Assembly: GCA_902780305.1 (NCBI GenBank)
Contig: CACZFB010000002.1
Coordinates: 62,001-126,000 of the forward strand
DNA: 64,000 bases
Direction: 5' to 3'
Source: an uncultured Coriobacteriaceae bacterium
Lineage (GTDB): Bacteria; Actinomycetota; Coriobacteriia; Coriobacteriales; Atopobiaceae
Each line of letters starts with the position of its first letter. Position 1 is the stretch's first letter. The notes beneath the pieces are model-generated. The model was not told where the DNA came from. It did not search any database and saw only the letters and a program-made list of their open reading frames with translations. The position numbers were made by a program, and so were the translations under genes. Below, piece after piece: positions 43,805-52,837 of the stretch.

Positions 43805-44308
43805 ATGGCGAAGCAGGGTGCCTCTATATTCAACCGGGCGGCGCAGGAAAAGCTGCGCAGTCCCGACGACCTCGACAAGTACGTGCGCGTGACGACCCCA
43901 AGCAAGTGGGCGGTGCTGGCGGCGTTTGTCGCCTTGCTCCTGGGCGTCCTTGCCTGGGGCATCTTTGGCACGGTGTCCACGAGCGTTACGGGGACGGGCG
44001 TGAGGATTGGCGGTGAGGTGCTGTGCTACATGCCCGCCGACAACGTCGCGCACATACAAGAGGGCGATGCGGCCGTCGTAAGTGGCGCAAAGCTGCAGGT
44101 CGCCGGCATAGAGAAGGTCCCTTCCTCCCGCATGGAGGCGTCGGAGATCCTTAAGAGCGATTACTTGGTCGAGTCCATGTTCGAAGGGGACTGGGCGACC
44201 AAGATCACCTTTGGGGGTGACGTTTCGCCGCTTGCCGAGGAGGTACCACTTACGGTAATCATAACCACCGAGCGCGTGGCTCCCATTGCGCTCATCCTCA
44301 ATGAGTAG
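43805..44308 (+). CDS. Compact HlyD-like protein of an NHLM-type export system
   Basis: A 167-residue protein. Its N-terminus (RAAQEKLRSPDDLDKYVRVT) followed by one transmembrane helix (about 34-54) and GTVSTSVTGTGVRIGGEV matches the start of the NHLM-type HlyD adaptor (TIGR03794-like). The family member is normally about 250-400 residues with a coiled coil and lipoyl halves. Here only a short extracytoplasmic beta domain remains and the coiled coil is missing. The ATG at 43805 has AAGGAGG upstream. It is the first gene of a tight operon with two ABC exporters and a STAS protein. Confidence 0.8.
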   Translation: MAKQGASIFNRAAQEKLRSPDDLDKYVRVTTPSKWAVLAAFVALLLGVLAWGIFGTVSTSVTGTGVRIGGEVLCYMPADNVAHIQEGDAAVVSGAKLQVAGIEKVPSSRMEASEILKSDYLVESMFEGDWATKITFGGDVSPLAEEVPLTVIITTERVAPIALILNE

Positions 44309-44318
44309 GGGGCCCGTT

Positions 44319-46478
44319 GTGAAGCCACGCGCAAGAAACGTCCCCCAGGTTATGCAGATGGAGGCACTGGAATGCGGTGCGGCCTGTCTCGCTATGATTC
44401 TTGCGTACTATGGTCGCTGGATACCGCTGGAGCAGGCGCGCGCCGACTGTGGCGTGTCGCGAGACGGATCCAAGGCCGTTAACGTCTTGCGGGCGGCGCG
44501 TCGCTACGGGCTTTCCGCAAAGGGCATGACATACTCCACCAAAGCGCTCAAAAAAAACGGCACCTGGCCCTGCATCCTCTTTTGGAACTTTAACCACTTT
44601 GTGGTACTCACCGGCTTTGGCCGAAACTGCGCCTACCTCAACGATCCCGCCAGCGGCCAAATAAAGGTGAGCATGGAGGACTTCGAGGGATCGTTTACCG
44701 GTGTCGTGCTGGAATTCGCGCCCACCGAGAACTTCCAGAAGGGTGGGCAGCCGCCCAACACCGTTGCCTTCGTGCGCAGTCGTCTCAAAGGCCTGGGTTC
44801 CACGATTGCCTTCGTTATGCTGTGCGCGGCGGTTGTCTCGCTCGTGGGCATTATGAGCGCGTCGCTTGCCAAGGTCTTCCTTAACCGCATCTTGGGTGGA
44901 GAGGACCGCGACTGGCTGTGGCCGCTCGTCGCGCTCATGCTGACGCTTGCTCTGGTGGGCGGAGGCGCGTCCATCCTTAACGCCCTCAGTCTCATTCGCA
45001 TCCAGGGCAAGATTGCCGTGGTGAGCTCGAGCCGCTTTATGCGTCACCTGCTCCATATGCCCATGAGCTTTTACTCTCAGCGCATGGTGGGAGACCTGCA
45101 GCAGCGTCAATACAGCAACGAAACCATAGCGTTCGTGCTGGTGGGACAGCTTGCCCCCGTGCTGGTCAACGCAGCCATGCTCGTGCTGTATTTGGTGGTA
45201 ATGCTGCGCCAGAGCGTGCTGCTTACGCTGGTGGGCATCTCCACGGTGGTGCTTAACGCCGTCGTCGCGCGCATTATCTCGAAGAAGCGCGTAAACGTGT
45301 CGCGGTCCATGGCCATGGACATGGGCAAGCTCTATGCCACCACGGTAAGCGGTGCCGACATGATCGAGACCATAAAGGCCGCCGGTGCCGAGAATGGCTA
45401 TTTTCAGAGGTGGGCGGGATATCAGGCAAACGTGAATGAGGGCCGCGTGCGTATGGCGGGAATCAACGAGCGTTTGGGCTCGGTGCCTTTGCTGCTCACG
45501 CAGATGGCCAACATCGTCGTGCTCGTACTGGGGGCATGGCTCATTGTGCGTGGGGAGTTCAGCTCGGGCGCCCTGCTCGCATTCCAGGGTTTCCTTTCGG
45601 CGTTTATGGCGCCGGTGGACCAGCTCATCGTCCTAGGACAGACGGTTCAGGAGACGGTAACCCAAATGGAGCGCGTGGAGGACGTGATGCGGTATCCGGC
45701 AGACGTCCCCGAGGAGCCGACGGAGCCCCTTGAGCGTGGCTCAATAGAGAACGAGAAGCTCTTTGGCGAGGTGGAGCTCAAGGACGTTTCCTTTGGCTAT
45801 TCCACGCTGGAGGCGCCGCTCATTGACGACTTCTCCCTTCACCTCGAGCCTGGCCAGTGGGCGGCGCTCGTGGGACCTTCCGGCTGCGGCAAGTCCACCA
45901 TCGCCAAGCTGGTAAGTGGCCTGTATCAGCCATGGGAGGGCGAGGTCCTGTTTGATGGCACGCCGCTTGCGGAGGTGCCACGCCCCGTGTTGCGCGGATC
46001 GCTTGCCGTGGTGGACCAGGACATCGTGACCTTCAACACGACGGTCTCCAACAACGTAAAGCTCTGGGACCGTGCCATCGAGGACTACGAGGTGATTCTC
46101 GCCTGCCGAGACGCCCAGGTGCACGACGTAATCGTCAGCCGCGAAGGCGGCTACAGCAGCGAGATACTGCCGGGAGGTCGTAACTTCTCCGGCGGCCAGC
46201 TGCAGCGCCTGGAGATTGCCCGCGTGCTTGCACAGGATCCCACGGTCATCGTGTTGGACGAGGCCACCTCCGCGCTTGATTCCAAAACCGAGGCCGAGGT
46301 AATACAAGCCATACGCGATCGCGAAATCACCTGCATCGTGGTGGCGCATCGGCTCTCTACGATTCGCGACTGCGACGAGATCATCGTTCTCGACGAGGGA
46401 AAGGTCGTTGAGCGCGGCACGCACGACGAGCTGTTAGAAGCGGACGGCGCCTATGCCGAGCTCGTGAGGAGCGACTAG
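44319..46478 (+). CDS. NHLM-type ABC exporter with C39 leader peptidase (ABC1)
   Basis: A peptidase-permease-ATPase of about 719 residues. The N-terminal C39 peptidase has the catalytic Cys in MEALECGAACLAMIL, His in NFNHFVVLTGFG and Asp in YLNDPASG, so it should be active on double-Gly-type leaders. Exporter helices fill about 155-430. The ATPase has Walker A GPSGCGKST, signature FSGGQLQRL and Walker B VIVLDEATSALD. GTG at 44319 with AGGGGG upstream gives the usual family N-terminus. ATG at 44301 overlapping the HlyD stop is an alternative start. The substrate peptide is not encoded nearby. Confidence 0.9.
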   Translation: MKPRARNVPQVMQMEALECGAACLAMILAYYGRWIPLEQARADCGVSRDGSKAVNVLRAARRYGLSAKGMTYSTKALKKNGTWPCILFWNFNHFVVLTGFGRNCAYLNDPASGQIKVSMEDFEGSFTGVVLEFAPTENFQKGGQPPNTVAFVRSRLKGLGSTIAFVMLCAAVVSLVGIMSASLAKVFLNRILGGEDRDWLWPLVALMLTLALVGGGASILNALSLIRIQGKIAVVSSSRFMRHLLHMPMSFYSQRMVGDLQQRQYSNETIAFVLVGQLAPVLVNAAMLVLYLVVMLRQSVLLTLVGISTVVLNAVVARIISKKRVNVSRSMAMDMGKLYATTVSGADMIETIKAAGAENGYFQRWAGYQANVNEGRVRMAGINERLGSVPLLLTQMANIVVLVLGAWLIVRGEFSSGALLAFQGFLSAFMAPVDQLIVLGQTVQETVTQMERVEDVMRYPADVPEEPTEPLERGSIENEKLFGEVELKDVSFGYSTLEAPLIDDFSLHLEPGQWAALVGPSGCGKSTIAKLVSGLYQPWEGEVLFDGTPLAEVPRPVLRGSLAVVDQDIVTFNTTVSNNVKLWDRAIEDYEVILACRDAQVHDVIVSREGGYSSEILPGGRNFSGGQLQRLEIARVLAQDPTVIVLDEATSALDSKTEAEVIQAIRDREITCIVVAHRLSTIRDCDEIIVLDEGKVVERGTHDELLEADGAYAELVRSD

Positions 46479-46479
46479 C

Positions 46480-48699
46480 ATGGACCAGACTGACTTTGAC
46501 CTTACGTACGCAGACCTGCTCGAGTCCCAAATCGAGACGAGGGCACGGCTCGACTCGGCCATGACGGACCGGGCCTATGCGAAGCTTGCCGCAAGCGTAA
46601 CCTCGCCGGAATCTGCGCCGCATATGGTGGAGAGTAGCCTTGAGCTCACCGACGGAGCCGCGTGCGCCTGCCTAGAGCACATGGGCGTGGAGCCGGGAGC
46701 CGTACCCGAGGGCATTACCGATGAGGTGGAGCGCCTGGACTACCTGTGCCGCCCCAGCGGAACCATGCGGCGTGACGTGCGATTGGACGGCGTCTGGTAC
46801 CGACGCGCCTTTGGATGCCTGCTTGCGCACTTGGACACGGGAGAGCCCGTGGCACTGCTGCCGCTCAAGTTGGGCGGCTATGCGTTTGCGAATCCTGCCA
46901 CCGGCGCGCGCGTGCGCGTGAACAAGGCCACGGTGTCCCGCATTCGGCAGGAGGCCACGCTGTTCTACAAGCCGCTCCCCACGCGCGCGCTTGGCATGCG
47001 CGACCTTTTGCGATTTGCCCTCTCGGTCTTCGAGCCGAGCGACTACCTGCTGGTTCTTTCCGCTGCCATCGTGGCCACGCTCGTGGGTCTCTTGCCCGCC
47101 TGGGCCAACAAGACGCTCTTCTCGGTGGTAATCCCAAGCGGTCAGGAGGCATTGATTGCGCCCATCGCCGCGTTGCTCATGGGCGTCGCGACCTCCACGG
47201 TAATCATTGGCGCCTGCCGCAATCTGGTTACGGACCGCATTGCCATTAAGATGGAGGTGGCGGCCGAGGCAGCGGCGTTTGCGCGTATGCTCACGCTGCC
47301 TACGGACTTCTTTAAGCGGCATTCGGGCGGTGAGCTGGGATCGCGCGTCTCTCAGGTCTCCATGTTGGTTGAGGGCATTGCAACGCTGCTGCTTGGCAGT
47401 GGACTCACCACGTTGCTCTCGCTTACCTATTTGATTCAGATCGCCGTCTATGCCCCCAGCCTGGTGATTCCGGCTGTGGTGGTGGTTTTCTTCGAGGTCT
47501 TGGTAACCTGTATTTCCATTAACCTGCAGGTGCATTTTGACCGCCTTTCCATGGAGAGCCAAACAAAGCTCTCGGGCATGGTGGCGACCCTGTTGGGTGG
47601 CATCCAAAAGCTCAAGCTCGCAGGAGCGGAGGATCGGGCTTTTGCGCAGTGGGCGGATGGCTATGCGGACTATGCAAAGAGCACCTACAACCGACCGCCC
47701 TTGGTGGTTGCACTGCCTGCCCTGGGTGCGCTGGTGGGGGCTGTGGGCGCCGTTGCCATATACGCGTGCGCTGGCATGGCTCAGGTGTCCGTGGCCGACT
47801 ACATGGCCTTTAACTCGGCATATGGCCAGCTTACCGCTGGCATCCTTGCGGTTATGGCCATATCCGCCCAAATCGCGCAGATTCAGCCCATGCTCGAGAT
47901 GGTGTCGCCCATTTTGGAGGCCACGCCCGAAGTCGCGGAGGACAAGCCGAGCGTCGGTGGGCTGAGCGGTGCGATTGAGGTTGCGGACGTTTCGTTTAGG
48001 TATGGGCCGGACGACCCGTACGTGCTGCGCGACCTGTCCTTTAAGATTCGTCCTGGCGAGTACGTGGCAATCGTGGGCAAGAGCGGTTGCGGCAAAAGCA
48101 CCATAATTCGCCTGTTGCTGGGATTCGAACGTCCGGAGCGCGGCATGATTACCTTTGGCCACTACGACGCCTCCAAGGTGGACGTGGGATCGTTGCGCCG
48201 GCATATTGGCACGGTTACGCAGGACGGCAAGCTGTTTATGGGCGACCTGGCGAGCAACATTACCATTGCGGCTCCCAAAGCAACGCTCGACGACGCCTGG
48301 GCGGCCGCGGAGCTTGCCGGAATCGCCGACGACATTCGCGCCATGCCCATGGGCATGCAGACCTTGGTGACCGAAGGCAGTGGAGGCATCTCGGGCGGAC
48401 AGCGACAGCGCATTATGATTGCGCGTGCCATTTGTGGAGGCAAGCGCATCCTCTTGTTAGACGAGGCCACGAGCGCCTTGGACAACGTCTCGCAGCGTCA
48501 CGTGAGCGACTCGCTCGATACCCTGCGCTGCACGCGGCTGGTTGTTGCGCATCGTCTGTCTACCGTGCGGCATTGCGATCGTATTCTGGTGCTGGACGAT
48601 GGACACATTGTCGAGCAGGGCACCTACGAGGAGCTGATGGAACGCGGCGGATTGTTTATGGACCTGGTAGAACGGCAGCGCTTGGAAAGTGAGGAGTGA
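46480..48699 (+). CDS. NHLM-type ABC exporter without peptidase (ABC2)
   Basis: A 739-residue transporter. An N-terminal domain of about 165 residues that is not a C39 peptidase precedes exporter helices (about 185-470). The ATPase has Walker A GKSGCGKST, signature ISGGQRQRI and Walker B LLLDEATSALD. This arrangement matches the second ABC protein of NHLM bacteriocin-type systems (TIGR03797-like). The ATG is one base after the ABC1 stop. Both ABC proteins have complete ATPase motifs and may form a heterodimer. Confidence 0.9.
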   Translation: MDQTDFDLTYADLLESQIETRARLDSAMTDRAYAKLAASVTSPESAPHMVESSLELTDGAACACLEHMGVEPGAVPEGITDEVERLDYLCRPSGTMRRDVRLDGVWYRRAFGCLLAHLDTGEPVALLPLKLGGYAFANPATGARVRVNKATVSRIRQEATLFYKPLPTRALGMRDLLRFALSVFEPSDYLLVLSAAIVATLVGLLPAWANKTLFSVVIPSGQEALIAPIAALLMGVATSTVIIGACRNLVTDRIAIKMEVAAEAAAFARMLTLPTDFFKRHSGGELGSRVSQVSMLVEGIATLLLGSGLTTLLSLTYLIQIAVYAPSLVIPAVVVVFFEVLVTCISINLQVHFDRLSMESQTKLSGMVATLLGGIQKLKLAGAEDRAFAQWADGYADYAKSTYNRPPLVVALPALGALVGAVGAVAIYACAGMAQVSVADYMAFNSAYGQLTAGILAVMAISAQIAQIQPMLEMVSPILEATPEVAEDKPSVGGLSGAIEVADVSFRYGPDDPYVLRDLSFKIRPGEYVAIVGKSGCGKSTIIRLLLGFERPERGMITFGHYDASKVDVGSLRRHIGTVTQDGKLFMGDLASNITIAAPKATLDDAWAAAELAGIADDIRAMPMGMQTLVTEGSGGISGGQRQRIMIARAICGGKRILLLDEATSALDNVSQRHVSDSLDTLRCTRLVVAHRLSTVRHCDRILVLDDGHIVEQGTYEELMERGGLFMDLVERQRLESEE

Positions 48700-48704
48700 G
48701 GGCT

Positions 48705-49007
48705 ATGGAGATTACCACAGAGGTGGAGGATACCAAGGCAATCATCACCATCGAAGGCAAGGTGACCGTGCAGACGGCTGCGCAAATCAAGGCGGCCATC
48801 ACGACGCTACCGGAGGAGGTTAAGGACATCGACGTCGATGTTGCCAAGGTAACCTACCTCTCGTCGGCTGGCCTGCGAACGCTCGTCTTGGCAGCCAAGC
48901 TGTCGAAGCGGCGGCATGGTGTTATGCGGATGCTCGACCCCAGCGAGGACATTATAAATGTGCTCACCATGACAGGCCTCAAGCCCCTGCTTATGCCTGA
49001 GGACTAG
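48705..49007 (+). CDS. STAS-domain anti-sigma-factor-antagonist-like protein
   Basis: A 100-residue STAS protein of the RsbV/SpoIIAA type. The motif VTYLSSAGLRTLVLAAK holds the Ser that is normally phosphorylated by the RsbW-like kinase and dephosphorylated by the SpoIIE-type phosphatase. The gene begins a few bases after the ABC2 stop (GGAG eight bases before the ATG). It is therefore expressed with the exporter rather than with a sigma factor. Its likely partner is the phosphatase-kinase fusion encoded just upstream of the operon. No sigma factor gene is visible in the window. Confidence 0.9.
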   Translation: MEITTEVEDTKAIITIEGKVTVQTAAQIKAAITTLPEEVKDIDVDVAKVTYLSSAGLRTLVLAAKLSKRRHGVMRMLDPSEDIINVLTMTGLKPLLMPED

Positions 49008-49039
49008 GCTGGGACACGCTGCGCATGTTTGGTTGCCTG

Positions 49040-49115
49040 CGGTGTCCGTTTGGGAAGAGGTGCCCTTTTGACATCGGCCGATGTCCAAAGGGCACCTCTT
49101 CCCAAACGGACACCG
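49040..49115. repeat. Family D palindrome
   Basis: CGGTGTCCGTTTGGGAAGAG, continuing to ACATCGG, is mirrored with one mismatch over arms of about 38 bp. Part of the right arm, CTCTTCCCAAACGGAC, recurs with one change at 63066. Confidence 0.9.
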
Positions 49116-49186
49116 CGATCAGCCGACGACCAAATGGGGTAGTATTCTTTGCACGGATGGTAACGACGCACAAGAGAGGATTGCCC

Positions 49187-50305
49187 ATGCACGCAAGACG
49201 AATCGCGGTAGCGGCGCTGAGCGCGACGCTCGTGCTCGCGCCTCTGGCCGGCTGTGGGGCAAACGGCAACAAGCAGGAAGCCACTCAGCAGCAGGAGACG
49301 CAGCAACAGGGCACCGAGCAAAAGCAGGCCGCCATCAACTACATGGTGCTGGTAAACAAGCAGCACAAGCTCCCCGACGGATGGGAGGAGGCACTCGACC
49401 TTGTGGAGGAGAAGAGCCTGCTCTACGAGGATCCCGTGCGCGTGGAGCGCAAGGCGTACGAGGCCTACAAGGCGCTTAAGGAGGACCTCGCCAAGGAGGG
49501 CGTCAACGTGGAGCTCGACTCGTGCTACCGCAGCGTCGCTCACCAGCAAGAGGTCGTGGATGAGTTTACCAAGGAGAAGGGAGCCGACTACGTTAAGCAG
49601 TACGTGGCCGTCCCCGGTTACTCCGAGCACCACACCGGCCTGGCGCTGGACCTGTTTCTGGTGATTGATGGCAAGCAGGTGTACGAGAACGACGAGATGC
49701 TCAAGCATCCGGAGGTGTGGGAGAAGGTTCACGCCAAACTGGCCGACCATGGCTTTATCCTGCGCTATCTTGAGGGCAAGGACGACATTACCGGATATGC
49801 CTACGAGCCGTGGCACATCCGCTACATCGACAGCCCCGAAATTGCGCACAAAATTATGGATCAGGGCCTCACCTTCGAGGAATACCTGGGCGAGGCCGAC
49901 GAGGCGAAGGCTGCCAACGCTGCCGACAAGGCTGCGAATGCCACCACGACCGACTACGAGGTGGACTACGGCACCTCCAGCATCTACACCAAGGACGACA
50001 TCGATGCGGCAGTCAAGGTGGTTATGGCCGAGTTCGGCAGCTGGGACGGCTGCACGATGCAGAAGATCGCCTTTACCGACGACAATACCTGCAAGAGCAA
50101 CGTGGAGTACGCCAATAGCCTGCGCAAGGACGGCACCGCCGAGTTCACCCAGGCCATGGTGCTTGTGAGCGACTTCCGTTCGCCAAGCGCGGACAAGGCG
50201 CAGGGGACGGCGTGGGAGCCCGACACCGACTACAAGGACTATACGTGGACGCTCGGTCGCAGTGACGGTGGCGAGTGGCAGCTCCTCACCTGGGGCTACG
50301 CATAG
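49187..50305 (+). CDS. VanY/LdcB-type D-alanyl-D-alanine (or LD-) carboxypeptidase lipoprotein
   Basis: A 372-residue lipoprotein: signal peptide with lipobox LAPLAGC, then a Gln/Glu-rich linker. The VanY-type metallopeptidase domain (about 50-230) has SCYRSVAHQQEVV, the zinc ligands in SEHHTGLALDLF and the catalytic and third-ligand motif AYEPWHIRY. A second C-terminal domain (about 265-372) ending WTLGRSDGGEWQLLTWGYA resembles DUF4829-type domains. The enzyme trims peptidoglycan stem peptides outside the membrane. The ATG at 49187 follows AGAGGA; an upstream ATG at 49157 is possible but would add a charged prefix. Confidence 0.9.
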   Translation: MHARRIAVAALSATLVLAPLAGCGANGNKQEATQQQETQQQGTEQKQAAINYMVLVNKQHKLPDGWEEALDLVEEKSLLYEDPVRVERKAYEAYKALKEDLAKEGVNVELDSCYRSVAHQQEVVDEFTKEKGADYVKQYVAVPGYSEHHTGLALDLFLVIDGKQVYENDEMLKHPEVWEKVHAKLADHGFILRYLEGKDDITGYAYEPWHIRYIDSPEIAHKIMDQGLTFEEYLGEADEAKAANAADKAANATTTDYEVDYGTSSIYTKDDIDAAVKVVMAEFGSWDGCTMQKIAFTDDNTCKSNVEYANSLRKDGTAEFTQAMVLVSDFRSPSADKAQGTAWEPDTDYKDYTWTLGRSDGGEWQLLTWGYA

Positions 50306-50326
50306 GCCGCCCAAAGGAGACGACTC

Positions 50327-50650
50327 ATGGCAAAGAAGAAGCGAAAGCGGTCGGGCGCACAGAAGCCAAAGATGACGGTACAGGAGTTTGTTGCCAAACT
50401 CATTGACGACAAGGAGTTCAGACGGCAGGTCCTCGTCGTTTGTCACCAGTGTGAGTTCGACACGGGTGCCACAGATGCGCTTCCCAAGTGGATTAATGCC
50501 GGTACCCGTCTTATGGGGTATCGCTTCCTGCAGCAGGACTTCGTTGCCGAGTTCAACAGCCAGGTTGGGGATCTTGGCTTCTTTAAGCGCACCAAGACGA
50601 TGGGGGCGCTTATGGGCGCCGCGTCCGCCGCAAAAAAGGCGCAACAGTAA
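50327..50650 (+). CDS. Small basic protein of unknown function
   Basis: A 107-residue cytoplasmic protein with a very basic start (MAKKKRKRSGAQKPK). The body contains one Cys pair (CHQCEFDTG) and ends in Ala/Lys-rich sequence. I recognise no family. The ATG at 50327 follows AAAGGAGA and the gene lies 21 bases after the carboxypeptidase gene, so the two are probably co-transcribed. Confidence 0.75.
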   Translation: MAKKKRKRSGAQKPKMTVQEFVAKLIDDKEFRRQVLVVCHQCEFDTGATDALPKWINAGTRLMGYRFLQQDFVAEFNSQVGDLGFFKRTKTMGALMGAASAAKKAQQ

Positions 50651-50706
50651 GGTGGTATAAAAGGGACAGTCCCCGCTATACCGGGGACTGTCCCTTTTAT
50701 ACCACC
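50651..50706. repeat. Family A palindrome with co-varied arms
   Basis: GGTGGTATAAAAGGGACAGT is mirrored perfectly by ACTGTCCCTTTTATACCACC. The outer TATAAAA/TTTTATA pair differs from other copies on both sides at once. It lies between convergent genes. Confidence 0.93.
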
Positions 50707-50716
50707 AAAGTGGATG

Positions 50717-52786
50717 CTAGCCGTTCGTGTTCGTATTCGTGTTTGTGTTGGTCTCGGCGGTGCCGCCGTCAGTGGGTGTGACCTCGGTGTTGCCGCCACC
50801 CGTGTTGCCGCCGGTGTCATCGGTGTTGTGAGTGTTGCCGCCGGTAGTGCCTCCGGTGTTGCCGCCTGTGTTGCCACCTTCGTCGGTGCCGTGGGAGCTG
50901 CTGGAGCCAACCGAGATGCCAATGGTAACGGACGTACCACGCTCGGCGGTTCCCGTGGTGGACTGCCACACCACGTTGCCGGCAGGAACGGTGGTGCTCT
51001 CCACGTCGGTGGTGGTCACGTCGAAGCCGGCGTTGTTAAGCGAAGACGTGGCGTCACTCTCGCTCATGCCCACGACCGACGGCACTGCGACCTTGGCCGT
51101 GCCCGTGGACACCGTAATGGTAATCTCGCGTCCCTTGGCGGCAGTGCCGGTTACGGACTGGTAGCTTACCTGACCCGCCCGATAGGTCTCGCTGGACTCG
51201 GAGTTAACGATTACCACGAAGCCCGCACTTTCCAGCGCTGAGGTGGCCTCGGCCTGCGACCAGCCGACCACGTTGGGAACCTCTATTTCTTCTCCGCCCT
51301 TGGAGAGCTGGTAGACAACGGTCTCGCCAGCCTTTGCAGAGGCGTTGGACTTGGGCTCCTGTGCCGCCACCTTGCCGTTTTCTACCTCATCCGAGAAGAT
51401 CGAGTCGCCGGCCTGGCCCTTGAGGCCCACCTTGCTGAGCTCCTTCTCGGCCTCGGAGGGCGTCAGGCCAATGAGGTCGGGCACGGTAACGTCTTGGGCA
51501 GGTTGCTCACCCTTGGAAATAACGAGGTCGATGGGAGTACCCTGTGCGGCACCCTTGCCGGGGTCAGGATCTTGATCCACGACCTCGCCCTTGGCGACCT
51601 TGTCGGAGTACTGCTCCTTAATGGAACCCTCCGTAAAGTAGTTGGACTGCTTGATTTGCGCGACGGCGTCCTCCTGCGTGAGGCCAATGAGGTTGGGCAC
51701 CGTGCGCGTTTGCTGTCGGCCCATAAGGAGGAAGATGGCAAGGGCTATGCCGCCAATCAGCAAAACGCTGGCGACCGCGCCCACAATAACGTTGCGCCGG
51801 TGACGCCGGTCCTGCTCCTCCTCCGTGGCGCTCTTCGCGCGGTAGTGGGTGCCCGTCTCGTTGTTGAGGTTGGGGTCGGTTGCGTCGCCATAGGTCTGGC
51901 CGCCTGGCTGCTGCATGCGGTTGGTAACGGCCGCACCACCAACGGCGGTCGCGTCGCTTACCGACTGCATCTTGCCCGCAAGGTAGTCACGCAGCACGCG
52001 GTAGAGCTCGTCGGCGGTCTGGAAGCGGTCCTCGGGGCGCTTTTGCATGCACTTAAGGATTACCGACTCGAGCGCGGCGTCCACGCGCGGGTTTATTTGG
52101 CTGGGCGGCAGGGGAGGATCGTTAACCTGCTTGAGGGCAACCGAGATGGCGTCGTCGCCGTCGAAGGGCACCCGGCCCGTGGCCGCCTCGTACATAACGA
52201 TGCCCAGAGAGTAGATGTCGGTGGTGGGGCCAAGATCCTTGCCCTGAGTCTGCTCGGGAGAGACGTAGTGGGCGGTGCCCAGCACGCTGTTGTCGGCGGT
52301 AAGATGGCTGTTCTTTGCGCGGGCGATGCCAAAGTCCATTACCTTAATGTTACCGTCGGGCTGAACCATAATGTTTTGCGGCTTGATGTCGCGGTGGATA
52401 ATATCGTGGCGATGGGCGACAGAGAGCGCCTGCGATATTTGCGAACCGATTTGCGCGACCTTGCGACAGTCGAGGGCGCCGTGCTTGCGGATGCCGCTCT
52501 TAAGGTCGGTACCGCGCAGGTACTCCATGATGATGTAGTACGTATCGCTATCCTTGCCCCAGTCGTATACCGAGACGATGTAGGGGCTTTGCAGCGCCGC
52601 TGCAGCCTGTGCCTCCTGTTTGAAGCGTGCCGCAAACGACAGGTCGTTGGCATACTGGGGCAGCATGGTTTTAATAGCGACCGTGCGACCCAGCACGTCG
52701 TCTAGGCCACGATACACGATGGCCATGCCACCCGTACCAATCTTGTCTTGGACCGTATAGCGCCCACCCAGAGTTCTACTCGCCAT
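50717..52786 (-). CDS. pknB: PASTA-domain Ser/Thr protein kinase
   Basis: A 689-residue kinase of the PknB/Stk1 family. The catalytic domain (1-275) has IGTGGMAIVYRG, VAIKTM, HRDIKPQNIMV, DFGIARA and SPEQTQG. A juxtamembrane region and one TM (about 338-358) lead to four extracellular PASTA domains (about 365-630), which in homologues sense muropeptides or lipid II. The tail is Gly/Thr/Asn-rich and ends in TNTNTNTNG, a low-complexity extension. The ATG has AGGAGGACAG upstream. It is the last gene of the wall-growth operon, 96 bases after the rodA-pbpA fusion; that gap holds a GCCAGCG/CGCTGGC hairpin. Confidence 0.95.
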   Translation of the reverse strand: MASRTLGGRYTVQDKIGTGGMAIVYRGLDDVLGRTVAIKTMLPQYANDLSFAARFKQEAQAAAALQSPYIVSVYDWGKDSDTYYIIMEYLRGTDLKSGIRKHGALDCRKVAQIGSQISQALSVAHRHDIIHRDIKPQNIMVQPDGNIKVMDFGIARAKNSHLTADNSVLGTAHYVSPEQTQGKDLGPTTDIYSLGIVMYEAATGRVPFDGDDAISVALKQVNDPPLPPSQINPRVDAALESVILKCMQKRPEDRFQTADELYRVLRDYLAGKMQSVSDATAVGGAAVTNRMQQPGGQTYGDATDPNLNNETGTHYRAKSATEEEQDRRHRRNVIVGAVASVLLIGGIALAIFLLMGRQQTRTVPNLIGLTQEDAVAQIKQSNYFTEGSIKEQYSDKVAKGEVVDQDPDPGKGAAQGTPIDLVISKGEQPAQDVTVPDLIGLTPSEAEKELSKVGLKGQAGDSIFSDEVENGKVAAQEPKSNASAKAGETVVYQLSKGGEEIEVPNVVGWSQAEATSALESAGFVVIVNSESSETYRAGQVSYQSVTGTAAKGREITITVSTGTAKVAVPSVVGMSESDATSSLNNAGFDVTTTDVESTTVPAGNVVWQSTTGTAERGTSVTIGISVGSSSSHGTDEGGNTGGNTGGTTGGNTHNTDDTGGNTGGGNTEVTPTDGGTAETNTNTNTNTNG

Positions 52787-52837
52787 CTGTCCTCCTATCG
52801 CCCGCGTGTGTTGCCACGCACCTTTCTTCTATGGTGT

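Noticed and set aside
48600..49186. A small precursor peptide gene for the NHLM exporter
   Set aside because: The region between the STAS gene and the carboxypeptidase holds only the family D palindrome and short frames without a ribosome site or GG-type leader.
1940..50706. Treating the family A palindromes as intrinsic terminators
   Set aside because: They lack T tracts and several lie between divergent genes; the only textbook terminator seen follows tRNA-Leu.
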